Source: Arthrobacter sp. AQ5-06
GTDB lineage: Bacteria; Actinomycetota; Actinomycetes; Actinomycetales; Micrococcaceae
Assembly: GCF_003287955.1 (NCBI RefSeq)
Contig: NZ_QMKP01000009.1
Span: 62,001 to 126,000, forward strand
Length of the DNA: 64,000 bases
Reading direction: 5' to 3'
In this document: one piece after another, positions 1 to 8,005 of the stretch
Layout of the letters: each line of letters begins with the position of its first letter
Numbering within the stretch: the stretch's first letter is position 1
Notes under the pieces: model-generated
The model's database searches: none
Told to the model about the DNA's origin: nothing
What the model saw: only the letters and a program-made list of their open reading frames with translations
Made by a program: the position numbers and the translations under genes

Positions 1-1
1 G

Positions 2-184
2 TGGCGAGCCGCCGAGGTGGGCTGCCCGCCGGCGCTCCGCCCGGCCGCCTGCCTGCTGCTGGCCATGCTTGCGGCGCGGGGAGTGTCGGAGTTGCGGAAC
101 ATCTACGTGATCGAGCGCGGCTACGAAGACCTGGCGGAACGGCTCAACACCATCGGCGCCAAGGTGGAGTACTTCCAGGACTAA
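2..184 (+). CDS. murA: UDP-N-acetylglucosamine 1-carboxyvinyltransferase (MurA family), C-terminal end
   Basis: Only the last 60 codons are in the window; the reading frame is open at the left edge and ends at TAA 182-184. The end of the protein reads RNIYVIERGYEDLAERL and then GAKVEYFQD, which matches the C-terminus of MurA enzymes (Arg-Gly-Tyr followed by a short helix and a Gly-Ala-Lys-Val-Glu end). MurA transfers enolpyruvate from PEP to UDP-GlcNAc, the first committed step of peptidoglycan synthesis, in the cytoplasm. The catalytic cysteine loop lies outside the window. The homologous transferase AroA is the alternative, but the RNIY..IERGYE wording favours MurA. A 97-bp palindromic repeat starts 6 bp after the stop. 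Confidence 0.75.
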   Translation, partial: WRAAEVGCPPALRPAACLLLAMLAARGVSELRNIYVIERGYEDLAERLNTIGAKVEYFQD

Positions 185-189
185 GGGTG

Positions 190-286
190 CGTCGGATTCT
201 GCGCGATCATTCGCCGGCCCAGGCGCCCGGTCCTCGGCATCCCGGGCCTCGCCGCTCGGTCCCAGCCGGATGATTGAGCAGAATCC
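190..286. repeat. 97-bp palindromic intergenic repeat, family A copy 1
   Basis: This element is nearly the same length and order as 1176-1272. Both begin CGTCGGATTCTGCGC, carry CGCTCGGTCC in the right half and end GATTGAGCAGAATCC. The ends are imperfect inverted repeats (GGATTCTGC at 194-202 against GCAGAATCC at 278-286), so the transcript could fold into one long hairpin. It sits between the murA-like stop and the stop codon of the DUF559 gene, that is, between convergent genes, where it could end transcription. Confidence 0.85.
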
Positions 287-287
287 T

Positions 288-1111
288 TCACCCGCGCGGC
301 CTGCCACGTTCCAGCACGGCACGGATTTCCTGCAGAACCAAGTCCGGGCTGTTCCAAATCTGTTCGGGGGCATAGCTCAGGACTGCATAACCCTGGGTCT
401 GCGCGGTGTTGGACCGGGTCATGTCCTTGCGCCAGGCCGCGCGCGAGCTGTGGAACTGGAAGCCGTTTATTTCCACAATGAGCCAGCCTTCGATCAGGAT
501 ATCCACGCGCCCGACGCCGGGGATCTGCACCTGCCTGCGGAACTGGAACCCCGCCGATTCGAACAGCAGGCGTGCGCTGACTTCCGGTACCGACTCGGAC
601 AGCCCATCTGCCTTCGCCAGCCTCTTCCGGGCTGTTCCGTAGTACTTGGCTGTCAGCTCGGCCTCGAGGATTGCCCGGGTAACCCCGTGTTGCTGCATGG
701 CCGACTGTGCCAAGGCCACGGCGTCGACTTCGTTCAGGCAGGTCAAACCGTGCATAACGGTGTCTTCAAGGCTCGCGATCGGCAGGCGCTGGTGAGGTTC
801 GAAACGGAGGCGGCCGTGCCTGGGCGAATGCCCGCCGTGTCTGTGTTTGCTGGCTAGGTGGAGGCAGCGGGTTTGTCTTTGAGCCACAGCCCGTAGCGGG
901 ACGCGCTGGATGCGCAGGTCACCAGCGAATCGTCGACGATGGCTTGCAGGAATTCGGCGTCGGCGCCAGGTAACGCCCAGACGCCCCTCCGGGGCTGGAC
1001 GGCTCCGGCCGCTGCCAGACTTCGCACGGCGCGTTCGGAATAGCCTTCCCGGCGAAGCGTGCCAACCCTGGCCACGCCGCCCAGGGATTTCAGAAAGTCC
1101 AGGGGATCCAT
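288..1111 (-). pseudogene. Frameshifted DUF559 (Vsr-like endonuclease fold) protein with AbiEi-type N-terminal HTH
   Basis: The N-terminal part starts at ATG 1111 (MDPLDFLKSLGG) and holds a winged-helix-like region of the type seen at the start of AbiEi/DUF559 proteins. It reaches a stop near 854 after LKDKPAAST. The protein continues in another frame (HLASKHRHGGH onward) to TGA 288-290. That part includes GRVDILI and LIVEINGFQFHS, the Asp...Glu-x-Asn pattern of the restriction-endonuclease-like DUF559 fold. One missing base near 861 restores a single frame of about 275 aa. Such proteins are common in Arthrobacter and are often annotated as endonuclease-domain or type IV antitoxin-like, without a proven role. 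Family A repeats flank the gene on both sides. Sequencing error is an alternative to real inactivation. Confidence 0.75.
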
Positions 1112-1175
1112 GGATCGAGCTAGCCACGATTCTGGCCCCGTTTGGAGAGTCAATTGGTGCCATGTGGATATCCCA

Positions 1176-1272
1176 CGTCGGATTCTGCGCCATCATTCGC
1201 GTTGGCCCGGCTTCAGGCCGCGGCGTTCCGGGCCCTACCGCTCGGTCCGAGCTCGATGATTGAGCAGAATCC
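1176..1272. repeat. 97-bp palindromic intergenic repeat, family A copy 2
   Basis: This is the second copy of the element at 190-286, in the same orientation and with the same 97-bp spacing. Outer arms are GGATTCTGC (1180-1188) and GCAGAATCC (1264-1272). The middle has diverged more than the arms. It lies upstream of both the DUF559 gene (minus) and ybdK (plus). Confidence 0.85.
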
Positions 1273-1322
1273 GCCGACCCCGCGGGCTGCCACGTCCTTG
1301 CCCATTGCAGCACAATATAATC

Positions 1323-2549
1323 ATGCGTACATTCGGCGTCGAGGAAGAGCTCCTGATCGTTGATCCGGACACGGGGGAGCCGCTTGCCCTCGCAGATGCG
1401 ATGCTGTCCGGCCGCCGGCTGGCAGCCGACGACGCCCCGGAACGTCACTATGTGATGGCAGCCAAGGACAAAACCGCTCACGACGACGGGACGGGCCTGA
1501 CTGCCGAGCTGAAGCTTGAGCAGATCGAGACCCAGACCCGTCCCTGCCTCGAGTACGCAGAATTGCTGCCGCAGATCCGGGCAGGCCGGCTGCTGGCCGA
1601 CCAGGCGGCGACCAAAAACGGGGCGAGGGTGGCCGCGCTGGCCACGTCTCCGTTTGGCCTCGCCAGCCACACCACCCCGGACCCCCGCTATGCCCGGATG
1701 CTGGAACGCTTCGGCCTGACCGCGCAGGAGCAGCTGACCTGCGGCTTCCACGTCCATACCTACATCGAATCCAACGACGAGGGCGTGGCCGTGCTGGACA
1801 GGATCCGGGACAAGCTGGCGGTCCTCACGGCCCTGAGCGCCAACTCGCCGTTCTGGAACGGGATGCACACGGGATTCGAGAGTTACCGCACCCAGGCATG
1901 GAACCGCTGGCCCACGTCCGGCCCCTCGGCTATTTTCAGCACCTACTCCGCGTATCGGCGGGTGGTAACGCGCCTGTTGGACAGTGGGGTGCTTTTGGAC
2001 GAAGGCATGATCTACTTCGACGCCCGCCTGTCCCGGAACCACCCCACCGTTGAGGTCCGCGTGGCCGATGTCTGCCTCCGCGCCGAGGATGCTGGCCTGA
2101 TCGCGGTGCTGGTGCGGGCTTTGGTCGAATCGGCCAGCCGCGAATGGCGCGACGGCGTGGAGCCGGCCCCGGTGCCCACGGTGCTGCTGCGGATGGCGGC
2201 GTGGCAGGCGAGCAGCAGCGGCCTGAGCGGTGAGCTGCTGGATTTCGGCACGTTCAGGCCGGCGCCCGCCGTCGAGGTCGTGCGATCTTTGGTGGACTAT
2301 CTGGCGCCCGTCCTCGCTGAGCAGGGCGAACTTTCCTTGGCCCGGCAAGGCGTGGAGGACATCATTGCCCGCGGCACCGGCTCCACTGAACAGCGCAGGG
2401 TGCGGGCTTCAGTCATGGAAAAATCAGCGCCCGACGACGGCGGGCTGGGGGCCGTCGTCGCCCACGCCGTGGGTGTCACGATGCGCGGCACCTCCGGGTT
2501 GTTTGAGGCGGACGAAGCCCCGGAGCTGCTGCGGGTGCGCCAGTCCTGA
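1323..2549 (+). CDS. ybdK: Carboxylate-amine ligase YbdK / glutamate-cysteine ligase type 2 family
   Basis: The 408-aa protein opens [14 protein letters not shown], the conserved start of the GCS2 family, and has the FHVHTYI motif near residue 145 and an [13 protein letters not shown] segment that helps build the ATP/Mg site. Characterised members form gamma-glutamyl-cysteine from glutamate and cysteine with ATP, though YbdK has weak activity and its true substrate is uncertain. It is slightly longer than the usual 370-380 aa. ATG 1323 is chosen because it is the family start; no Shine-Dalgarno sequence precedes it (the preceding bases are AT-rich, ACAATATAATC), so a leaderless transcript is possible. 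An open frame reaches further upstream to 1260 but runs through repeat A. The gene stands alone and faces the minus-strand gene at 2640. Confidence 0.85.
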   Translation: MRTFGVEEELLIVDPDTGEPLALADAMLSGRRLAADDAPERHYVMAAKDKTAHDDGTGLTAELKLEQIETQTRPCLEYAELLPQIRAGRLLADQAATKNGARVAALATSPFGLASHTTPDPRYARMLERFGLTAQEQLTCGFHVHTYIESNDEGVAVLDRIRDKLAVLTALSANSPFWNGMHTGFESYRTQAWNRWPTSGPSAIFSTYSAYRRVVTRLLDSGVLLDEGMIYFDARLSRNHPTVEVRVADVCLRAEDAGLIAVLVRALVESASREWRDGVEPAPVPTVLLRMAAWQASSSGLSGELLDFGTFRPAPAVEVVRSLVDYLAPVLAEQGELSLARQGVEDIIARGTGSTEQRRVRASVMEKSAPDDGGLGAVVAHAVGVTMRGTSGLFEADEAPELLRVRQS

Positions 2550-2563
2550 GTTCCCCTGAACGT

Positions 2564-2632
2564 TTGCGCGAACTGGCAGGTAATGCCCTGTTTTTCGTGT
2601 TTTGGGGTCGTTATCTGCCAGTTGGCGCCCGC
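2564..2632. repeat. Palindromic intergenic repeat, family B copy 1
   Basis: The element reads GCGCGAACTGGCAGGTAATG, a variable centre, then GTTATCTGCCAGTTGGCGC. Its ends are complementary over about 18 bp. The inverted copy at 5933-5998 shares GCGCGAACTGGCAG, ATAATGCCCTGTT and GTTATCTGC. It lies between the convergent stops of ybdK and the gene at 2640, a likely place for a bidirectional terminator. Confidence 0.8.
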
Positions 2633-2639
2633 TCCAGCG

Positions 2640-3281
2640 TCAACGCCGGGGGAGTGCGTACGTGTGGTCCTCGGAGGGAGCCATGGGTTCTTCGTAGCGC
2701 ATTAGCTGGGCACCCACGGCGGTTTCTACCAGGTAGAAGACGAACGGCGGAATATCTTTGGTGCCGGCCAGGATGGCACCGAAGAGGGGAGCGCTGGCGG
2801 CCGCCGTGATGCCGGTCCAGGGTTTCAACGGAGTCAGCAGCAGCCCCGCCCCCAAGGCTGCCAGCCCGGCGATATGCAGCCCTGAATACGTAAGGTACGG
2901 CCAGTTGGAACCCCGCCGAAGGGCGAACCCCTCCAGGTCCGAGGCGCGGTCCGCAAGTGCCACCACGAACAAGGGCGCGCCGGCGAGCAAGGCGGCTGCT
3001 GCGCCGGCGGCCAGGGACTTGGCGGGGCCGGAACGGATGGCGTGGGCGAACCGGACGAATCCGACGGGAACGGCCATGGTCCCGGCGGCCGCCAGGAATT
3101 GTCCGGCAACCCAGAGGCCTCGGTGGTGCTCCAGCATGGCCAGCCTGGTGGCCGGGTCACGGGTGGCGTGCACGTTCCCCACGAAGGAAATTCCGAGCCC
3201 CCAGCAAGCGCCCGCCGCGACGATGACTGCTCCGGCCTTTTGATACGGCTTGTTACCCTGTAATGGCTTGTTTCCGTTCAT
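2640..3281 (-). CDS. Hypothetical multi-pass membrane protein
   Basis: This 213-aa protein is not assigned to a family. About five hydrophobic segments are visible: residues 16-37 (AGAVIVAAGACWGLG...), 54-78, 88-109, 131-151 and 155-171. The tail is short and polar and ends ALPRR. No catalytic motif was recognised. The N-terminus carries a small repeat, NGNKPLQGNKPYQKAG. The ATG at 3281 lies at the edge of an exact 17-bp tandem duplication (3264-3297), so the duplication changed the leader or the first codons. It converges with ybdK. Function is unknown. Confidence 0.6.
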   Translation of the reverse strand: MNGNKPLQGNKPYQKAGAVIVAAGACWGLGISFVGNVHATRDPATRLAMLEHHRGLWVAGQFLAAAGTMAVPVGFVRFAHAIRSGPAKSLAAGAAAALLAGAPLFVVALADRASDLEGFALRRGSNWPYLTYSGLHIAGLAALGAGLLLTPLKPWTGITAAASAPLFGAILAGTKDIPPFVFYLVETAVGAQLMRYEEPMAPSEDHTYALPRR

Positions 3282-3297
3282 GGCTTGTTTCCGTTCA
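3264..3297. repeat. Exact 17-bp tandem duplication at a gene start
   Basis: TGGCTTGTTTCCGTTCA occurs twice head to tail (3264-3280 and 3281-3297). On the minus strand it covers the start codon and leader of the membrane protein gene. A second potential ATG in the other copy (3296-3298) is out of frame. Confidence 0.9.
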
Positions 3298-3469
3298 TGG
3301 CTGGCTCCCGGTGCGGCGGATGCGTTGGCCCAGCAACATCGCAGTGGTGACCATGAAGCTACGCCGTACGGCCGCCCAGGTCAACGGCAGTGCTCGAACG
3401 GGCAGATACTGCCCTGGTTTTCGCTGTGTGAGGGCCCCAAATGTCCGTTCGCGCCGAGAAGCGACGACG

Positions 3470-4093
3470 TCACGCACCGATCGCCAGGCGAATACCCAGC
3501 GTGAGCATGACCGCAGCGACGAGCCCGTCCAGGATGCGCCATGAGGAGGGCCGCGCAAAGAAGGGCCGGAGGACCCTCGCCCCGAAACCGAGCGCGCTGA
3601 ACCAGGCAATGCTGGCGGCGATGGCTCCGGCTCCGAACCACCATCGCAAATCCTGCGCCTGCTGGTTGGCCACCGACCCGAGCAGCAGCACGGTGTCCAG
3701 GTAGACGTGCGGGTTGAGCCACGTGAGGGCCAGTACTGTGCTGAGGGCGGCGCCGAGGCCGACGGCGGGCTGCCGCCCCGATGCCGTCAATGTCCCCGGA
3801 CACACGGCCCGGCGCGCCGCCAGGACGCCGTAGCCCACCAGGAAGGCGGCTCCGGCAAACCGGACCACGTCCACGATCACGGGACTCGCCTGGAGCAGCG
3901 CCCCCACTCCGGCGATGCCCGCTGCGATGAGCAGCGCATCGGAGAGGCTGCAGACCAGGACGACGGCGGCCACATGCTCCCCGCGGATGCCCTGCCGGAG
4001 GACAAAGGCGTTCTGGCTGCCGATGGCCACGATGAGGGCGAGGCCCGTGCCGAAGCCCAGCGCACTGGGGCCTAGAAATGCAGTCAGATCCAT
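3470..4093 (-). CDS. lysE: LysE/ArgO family L-lysine/L-arginine exporter
   Basis: The protein (about 207 aa) is an inner-membrane exporter of the LysE superfamily with roughly six hydrophobic helices. It has the typical N-terminal segment GLALIVAIGSQNAFVLRQGI and the conserved LTWLNPHVYLDTVLLLG motif. The family exports lysine and arginine to prevent intracellular excess. It is transcribed divergently from a LysG/ArgP-type regulator, the classic LysE/LysG pair, with about 70 bp between the starts. ATG 4093 is preferred over the in-frame TTG at 4102, although the GGAGG sits very close to it. The context makes lysine/arginine a better guess than other substrates. Confidence 0.85.
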   Translation of the reverse strand: MDLTAFLGPSALGFGTGLALIVAIGSQNAFVLRQGIRGEHVAAVVLVCSLSDALLIAAGIAGVGALLQASPVIVDVVRFAGAAFLVGYGVLAARRAVCPGTLTASGRQPAVGLGAALSTVLALTWLNPHVYLDTVLLLGSVANQQAQDLRWWFGAGAIAASIAWFSALGFGARVLRPFFARPSSWRILDGLVAAVMLTLGIRLAIGA

Positions 4094-4128
4094 GTCCTCC
4101 AACGTACGGTCGGACTTATGATTACTCC

Positions 4129-4146
4129 AGCTAAATATTCTTAGCT
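4129..4146. promoter_or_regulatory. AT-rich inverted repeat, likely LysG/ArgP operator
   Basis: AGCTAA, 6 bp, TTAGCT lies in the short gap between divergent lysE and lysG. Dyad symmetry of this size next to a LysR-type gene suggests a regulator binding site. Assignment to LysG is inferred from position. Confidence 0.55.
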
Positions 4147-4162
4147 CTATTAAGGAAAGCTA

Positions 4163-5065
4163 ATGAAGATGTTCCAGTTTGAGCAGCTCCGTACCTTCGC
4201 TGCAGTCGTTGACGAGGGGACGCTGGAGGCGGCGGCGCGGAGCCTGTACGTCACGCCGTCGGCCATTTCCCAGCGCCTCAAGGCGATGGAGGACGCGGCT
4301 GGCCAGATCCTGTTGCAGCGCACCAACCCCGTCCGGCCCACAACGGCCGGGGAAGCCATCCTGCGGTTCGCCAGGCAAGTCCGGCAGCTTGAGTGGGACG
4401 CCCAGCAGGAGCTCGGCGAGAGCCGGGACCGGCCGACGGCGCCCATCCCCCTGGTGGTGAACGCGGACTCGCTCTCCACCTGGTTCATGCCTGCGCTGGC
4501 AAGTCTTCCGCCAAACCTCGGCGCTTGCTTTGAACTACGCAGGGAGGATGAGCAGCATTCCACCCAGCTCCTGCGGACGGGATCGGTGATGGCCGCGGTA
4601 ACCGCAACGCCGGAACCGGTCCAAGGCTGCAGCGTGGAACCGCTGGGTTCCTTGCGGTACCGGGGGGTGGCAAGCCCCGCGTACGCCCTTCGCTGGTGGC
4701 CCGACGGGCCGGAACTTGCTGCAGGGAGCCAAGCTCCGGTGGTGGATTTTGACCGCAAGGATGACCTGCAGGACGGGTTCTTCCGCGCGATGACCGGCGC
4801 GGAACTGACCGCGCCGCGGCACTATGTGCCGTCGTCGGCCGAATTCGCCCAGGCTATCCGGCTGGGACTGGGATGGGGGCTGCTCCCGGAGCAACAGTGC
4901 CTGCCAGATCTCCGCAGTGGTGCCCTTGTGGAGTTGGCCCCCGGACGCCCTGTTGACGTGTCCTTGTACTGGCAACGCTGGAAAATCGACTCCCCGGTGC
5001 TCAACCAGCTGACCGCCGCGGTCCGGGAGACGGCCTCCCGGCAGCTGGGCCGGCCAGGCGCCTGA
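4163..5065 (+). CDS. lysG: LysR-type regulator LysG/ArgP
   Basis: This 300-aa LysR-family regulator has an N-terminal winged HTH at about residues 4-63 (FEQLRTFAAVVDEGTLEAAARSLYVTPSAISQRLKAME written in pieces: FEQLRTFAAV, AARSLYVTPSAISQRLKAME), followed by a periplasmic-binding-protein-like effector domain. ArgP/LysG proteins sense lysine or arginine and activate the adjacent exporter. ATG 4163 follows AAGGAAA at a good distance. The divergent position to lysE supports the name. Confidence 0.87.
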   Translation: MKMFQFEQLRTFAAVVDEGTLEAAARSLYVTPSAISQRLKAMEDAAGQILLQRTNPVRPTTAGEAILRFARQVRQLEWDAQQELGESRDRPTAPIPLVVNADSLSTWFMPALASLPPNLGACFELRREDEQHSTQLLRTGSVMAAVTATPEPVQGCSVEPLGSLRYRGVASPAYALRWWPDGPELAAGSQAPVVDFDRKDDLQDGFFRAMTGAELTAPRHYVPSSAEFAQAIRLGLGWGLLPEQQCLPDLRSGALVELAPGRPVDVSLYWQRWKIDSPVLNQLTAAVRETASRQLGRPGA

Positions 5066-5150
5066 GCCCGGCGATCGCCTGACCCCGGCGATCGTCTGAC
5101 CCGTCCATGACAGGGATGCGTCCGGCAGCGCGGCATGCCATACTCAGGCC

Positions 5151-5492
5151 GTGACGTCGTCGTACTCATTCCGGGCCGAATTGTGGCGCTATCCCGACGA
5201 ATCCGGCTGGCACTTCCTTACTCTCCCTTTGGAGGTTGCCGACGACCTCCGGGAAGAGGCAAAGATGTTCCGGGAGGGCTTCGGCTCGGTCAAAGTCACG
5301 GCGGAAATCTCCGGCTACATCTGGCAGACGTCGGTCTTCCCGGACAGTAAAAGCCGCTCTTACCTGCTGCCCGTCAAGAAGGCCGTCAGGGACGCGGCGG
5401 GCATCAGCGACGGGGATGAAGTGGCCGTCCGGCTCGCCATCCAAGGCGAAGGCGAGGCACGTACCGGGGCACGGACAAGCGGTCCTGGCTGA
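5151..5492 (+). CDS. DUF1905 domain protein
   Basis: The 113-aa protein starts at GTG 5151 (MTSSYSFRAELWRYPDE) and matches the DUF1905 pattern: an N-terminal F-x-A-x-L-W segment, WHFLTLP, and a C-terminal SYLLPVKKAVRDAAGISDGDEVAVRL. DUF1905 is a small beta-rich cytoplasmic domain of unknown function. Its last 88 bp overlap the 3' end of the methyltransferase on the other strand, which is a long convergent overlap. Confidence 0.75.
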   Translation: MTSSYSFRAELWRYPDESGWHFLTLPLEVADDLREEAKMFREGFGSVKVTAEISGYIWQTSVFPDSKSRSYLLPVKKAVRDAAGISDGDEVAVRLAIQGEGEARTGARTSGPG

Positions 5493-5913
5493 ACTCCGCC
5501 GGGAACCACGCCGCCAGGACTTCTTCTTCTCGAAGCACCCCGCGGTGCACTGCGCCGGAAGCCACCGGGAGGGCCGCAACCATCCAGGCATCATCGCGCA
5601 GCAGCCCCACTCCCAGGTGCGCCAGGGCCCAGCCCACGTACATCGGGTTCCGCGAGAGCGCATAGGGCCCGGCGGTCACCAACGCATCGGGCCGGGCCAA
5701 TCGGGTGTTCCGGGCAGCTAACCACGCCCACGTGACTGTTGCGCCACCCGCCACCAGCGACGCCGCGCCGATGGTCCGTACCAAAAGGTGCGGTCCGCCG
5801 AGCCGGAGCGGCATCAAGCGCTGAAGGGCCACGCCGGCCGCGATACTGGCGAGGTTCTGCTCCGGCAGCGGGATGTTGGACAGCAGCCGGCCCCAGTCCG
5901 GGGGTGAATTCAT
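5404..5913 (-). CDS. Isoprenylcysteine/phospholipid carboxyl methyltransferase-like membrane protein
   Basis: The protein (169 aa from ATG 5913) has several hydrophobic helices and the signature of the ICMT/PEMT superfamily: LVTAGPYALSRNPMYVGWALAHLG, then a downstream Glu pair (LREEEVLAAWFPAEFSQD) that in family members helps bind S-adenosylmethionine near the membrane. The methyl acceptor is unknown. The C-terminus is more basic than usual (PRLRLGWRAGRPLHPRR) and lies over the DUF1905 3' end, so the last residues may not be ancestral. A family B palindrome lies just upstream. Confidence 0.7.
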   Translation of the reverse strand: MNSPPDWGRLLSNIPLPEQNLASIAAGVALQRLMPLRLGGPHLLVRTIGAASLVAGGATVTWAWLAARNTRLARPDALVTAGPYALSRNPMYVGWALAHLGVGLLRDDAWMVAALPVASGAVHRGVLREEEVLAAWFPAEFSQDRLSVPRYVPRLRLGWRAGRPLHPRR

Positions 5914-5932
5914 ACGGTCCTCCCAGCGCGAA

Positions 5933-5998
5933 CGTGCAGATAACCCCCTCAAAACGCCTGGAACAGGGCATTATCTGCCAGTTCGCGCCAATCAGAAC
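5933..5998. repeat. Palindromic intergenic repeat, family B copy 2 (inverted)
   Basis: On the minus strand it reads GCGCGAACTGGCAGATAATG, then CCCTGTT, a variable centre with GTTTTGAGG, and GTTATCTGCACGTTCGCG. It matches the copy at 2564-2632 in opposite orientation. It lies between metZ and the methyltransferase gene. Confidence 0.8.
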
Positions 5999-6002
5999 TA
6001 AA

Positions 6003-7211
6003 CTAGATGTGCTTGAGGGCCTGCTCCAGGTCACCGATGAGGTCGTCCACGTCCTCCAGGCCCACGGACAGCCGCACCACGCCGTCGCTCAGCCCGATGG
6101 CGGCGCGGCCTTCGGGTCCCATGGCGCGGTGCGTGGTGGTGGCCGGATGGGTGATGAGGGACTTGGCGTCGCCCAGGTTGTTGGAGATGTCGATGATCCG
6201 CAAGGCGTCCAGCAGCGCAAAGGCGGCTTCCTTGCCCGAGCGGTCACCCGTCGTCGCAAGTTCCAACGTGAGGACGGTGCCGCCGGCCTTCATCTGCTTG
6301 GCGGCGAGCTCGTACTGCGGGTGCGACTTGAGGAGCGGATACTTGACCCAGCTGACGGCTGGCCGCTGTTCGAGCCATTCGGCCAGCCGCAGCGCGGACG
6401 CGGAGGAGTGGTTCACACGCAGGGCCATGGTCTCCAGGCCCTTGGTAAGCACCCAGGCGTTAAAAGCGGAGAGGGCCGGGCCGGTGTGCCGCATGAGCTG
6501 CTTGACCGGGCCGTCGATGAACTCCTTGGTGCCCAGGATGGCGCCACCCAGGACGCGTCCCTGCCCGTCGATGTGCTTGGTGCCGGAGTACACAATCACG
6601 TCCGCGCCCAGCTGGCCGCAGCGCTGCAGCAGGGGAGTGGCAAAGACATTGTCGACGACGACGGTGGCCCCGGCGGCGTGCGCCAGCTCGCTGACCGCGG
6701 CGATGTCCACGATTTCCTGCATCGGATTGGACGGCGATTCGAAGAACACTGCGGTGGTGGGCTCCGACAGGGCGGCGCGCCACTGCTCGAGGTCCGGGCC
6801 GTCAACAAACACGGTTTCCACGCCCCAGCGCGGCAGGATCTCGTCCAGAATCACAAAGCAGGACCCGAACAGAGAACGCGCAGCAACCACCCGGTCCCCG
6901 GCCGCCAGCAAGGCACCCAGGGCGGTGAACACAGCTGACATGCCCGACGCCGTCGCAAAGCAGGCTTCGGTGCCTTCCAGCAGGCGGAGGCGTTCCTGGA
7001 AAGTGGCCACGGACGGGTTGCCGTACCGGGAGTAGACGAAGCGTTCGTCCTCGCCGGTGAAGGCACGCTCGGCGGCGGCAGCGGACTCGTAGACGAAACC
7101 CGAGTTCAGGAAGACCGGCTCAGTGGTCTCCTGGAAGTTGGTGCGGTCCAGCCCGCCGCGGACCGCCTGCGTGTCGGCACTCCAGCCGGCGGCGTCTTCG
7201 TTGAAGGTCAC
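6003..7211 (-). CDS. metZ: O-succinylhomoserine sulfhydrylase (Cys/Met metabolism PLP enzyme)
   Basis: A 402-aa PLP-dependent enzyme of the Cys/Met metabolism family. Landmarks include YSRYGNPSVATFQERL, ATASGMSAVFTAL, VVDNVFATPLLQ, the lysine loop VIYSGTKHIDGQGRVLGG that binds PLP, and ITHPATTTHRAMGPEGR. These wordings fit MetZ, which makes homocysteine directly from an acylhomoserine and sulfide. The start is GTG 7211, overlapping the stop of the upstream rhodanese gene by 4 bp (GTGA). The three-gene operon follows a SAM riboswitch, so expression should fall when S-adenosylmethionine is abundant. The rhodanese partner is consistent with sulfur delivery, which is inference. Confidence 0.9.
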   Translation of the reverse strand: MTFNEDAAGWSADTQAVRGGLDRTNFQETTEPVFLNSGFVYESAAAAERAFTGEDERFVYSRYGNPSVATFQERLRLLEGTEACFATASGMSAVFTALGALLAAGDRVVAARSLFGSCFVILDEILPRWGVETVFVDGPDLEQWRAALSEPTTAVFFESPSNPMQEIVDIAAVSELAHAAGATVVVDNVFATPLLQRCGQLGADVIVYSGTKHIDGQGRVLGGAILGTKEFIDGPVKQLMRHTGPALSAFNAWVLTKGLETMALRVNHSSASALRLAEWLEQRPAVSWVKYPLLKSHPQYELAAKQMKAGGTVLTLELATTGDRSGKEAAFALLDALRIIDISNNLGDAKSLITHPATTTHRAMGPEGRAAIGLSDGVVRLSVGLEDVDDLIGDLEQALKHI

Positions 7212-7621
7212 TTGGCGATTCCCAGGTTGGTGGGGAGGCCGCGGTTCTTCCAGCCGTTGACGGTGCGCTCGCCGTAGCGGTCCGGCTCGCCTTCGAAACC
7301 CTCCAGGACGTTGTAGGAGGTGAAGCCGGCCCGCGTCGCAGCGACGGCGGCGGCGATGGAGCGCTGGCCCGAGCGGCAGAGGAATACCAGCTCCGCATCG
7401 TCGTCCTCCGGTGCCTGCTGTGTCAGGTCGGTGATGAAAGCCGGGTTGGGGATGCCGCCGGGGAACGTCCACGGGATGAACAGGGGATCGTTGTCCGTGG
7501 CCTTGGTGTCGGGGATGCCGATGTGGGCCCATTCGCCTTCGGTGCGGACGTCCACCAGGATGGCGCCCTGTTCAAGTTTGGCCCAGGCCTGCTGCGGGGT
7601 GAGGTCTCCGGCGTAGCTCAC
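7208..7621 (-). CDS. Single-domain rhodanese-like sulfurtransferase
   Basis: The 137-aa protein is one rhodanese domain with the active loop FLCRSGQRSIAAA, whose Cys can carry a persulfide. The N-terminal AILVDVRTEGEWAHIGIP is also typical. Its neighbour MetZ uses sulfide, so this protein probably supplies or handles sulfane sulfur for homocysteine formation (inference). It overlaps DUF1737 upstream and metZ downstream by 4 bp each, which indicates translational coupling. Confidence 0.88.
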   Translation of the reverse strand: MSYAGDLTPQQAWAKLEQGAILVDVRTEGEWAHIGIPDTKATDNDPLFIPWTFPGGIPNPAFITDLTQQAPEDDDAELVFLCRSGQRSIAAAVAATRAGFTSYNVLEGFEGEPDRYGERTVNGWKNRGLPTNLGIAK

Positions 7622-7875
7622 GCGTGGCCCTCGCCGTCGAAGTCGAGGTCTTCCACGGCGGTGGCGACGGCGGCATCCGCGCTGGCGATCGCAGCCGGGA
7701 GTATCAGTGCCTGCGCCACAATCACGCCGGTGCCGTTGAACGTCGCCGAGGGGCTGCCGTGCAACACGTAGCCCTCAGCCAGGGCGGCGGAAATCCGTTC
7801 GCAAAAGGCCCGGTCATCAGGTCCCGTGATGAGCCGGTAGGACAGTTTTTCTTCAGGGGCAGGTGCGTCAGACAC
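7618..7875 (-). CDS. DUF1737 domain protein, first gene of the metZ operon
   Basis: The 85-aa protein contains LSYRLITGPDDRAFCERISAAL (given as LSYRLITGPDD and CERISAAL), EGYVLHGSPSATFNG and a VIVAQAL strand, the DUF1737 signature. Function is unknown; the domain is often found as a small stand-alone protein. It is preceded by AAAAGGAGATCC and follows the SAM riboswitch leader. A 4-bp overlap with the rhodanese gene shows co-translation. Confidence 0.8.
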   Translation of the reverse strand: MSDAPAPEEKLSYRLITGPDDRAFCERISAALAEGYVLHGSPSATFNGTGVIVAQALILPAAIASADAAVATAVEDLDFDGEGHA

Positions 7876-7884
7876 GACGGATCT

Positions 7885-8005
7885 CCTTTTCTCACGCTTG
7901 CAGCTCGAATGGGTCGATATGCCGAGTATTCACCTGAGGCACCCCGCCGCGAAAGGGAGGGTTGCCGACCGGCCAGTCAGGGCTTGGCGCCGGTTCTCAT
8001 TACTC
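7885..8005 (-). ncRNA. SAM riboswitch, SAM-IV-like
   Basis: The minus-strand leader of the metZ operon has the SAM-clan core in order: GAGTAATGAG (8005-7996), GCGCCAAGCCC, TGGCCGGTCGGCAACCCTCC, CGGCGGGGTGCC, then GGTGAATACTC. GAGTA at 8005-8001 pairs with TACTC at 7928-7924 to form P1. A downstream GCTGCAAGCG resembles the extra 3' GCAAGC element of SAM-IV, which separates it from SAM-I. The position, directly before a methionine-pathway operon, agrees. No rho-independent terminator is evident, so control may act on translation: AAAAGGAG lies close to the 3' end. Confidence 0.85.

Noticed and set aside
288..2348. A 686-codon minus-strand frame across the DUF559 gene and ybdK
   Set aside because: Only its last third is a real protein segment; the rest is antisense to ybdK with no family wording, a known effect of high GC.
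3264..3297. Possible CRISPR-like repetition
   Set aside because: Only two adjacent 17-bp units without spacers; it is a tandem duplication. No CRISPR array was seen in the window.
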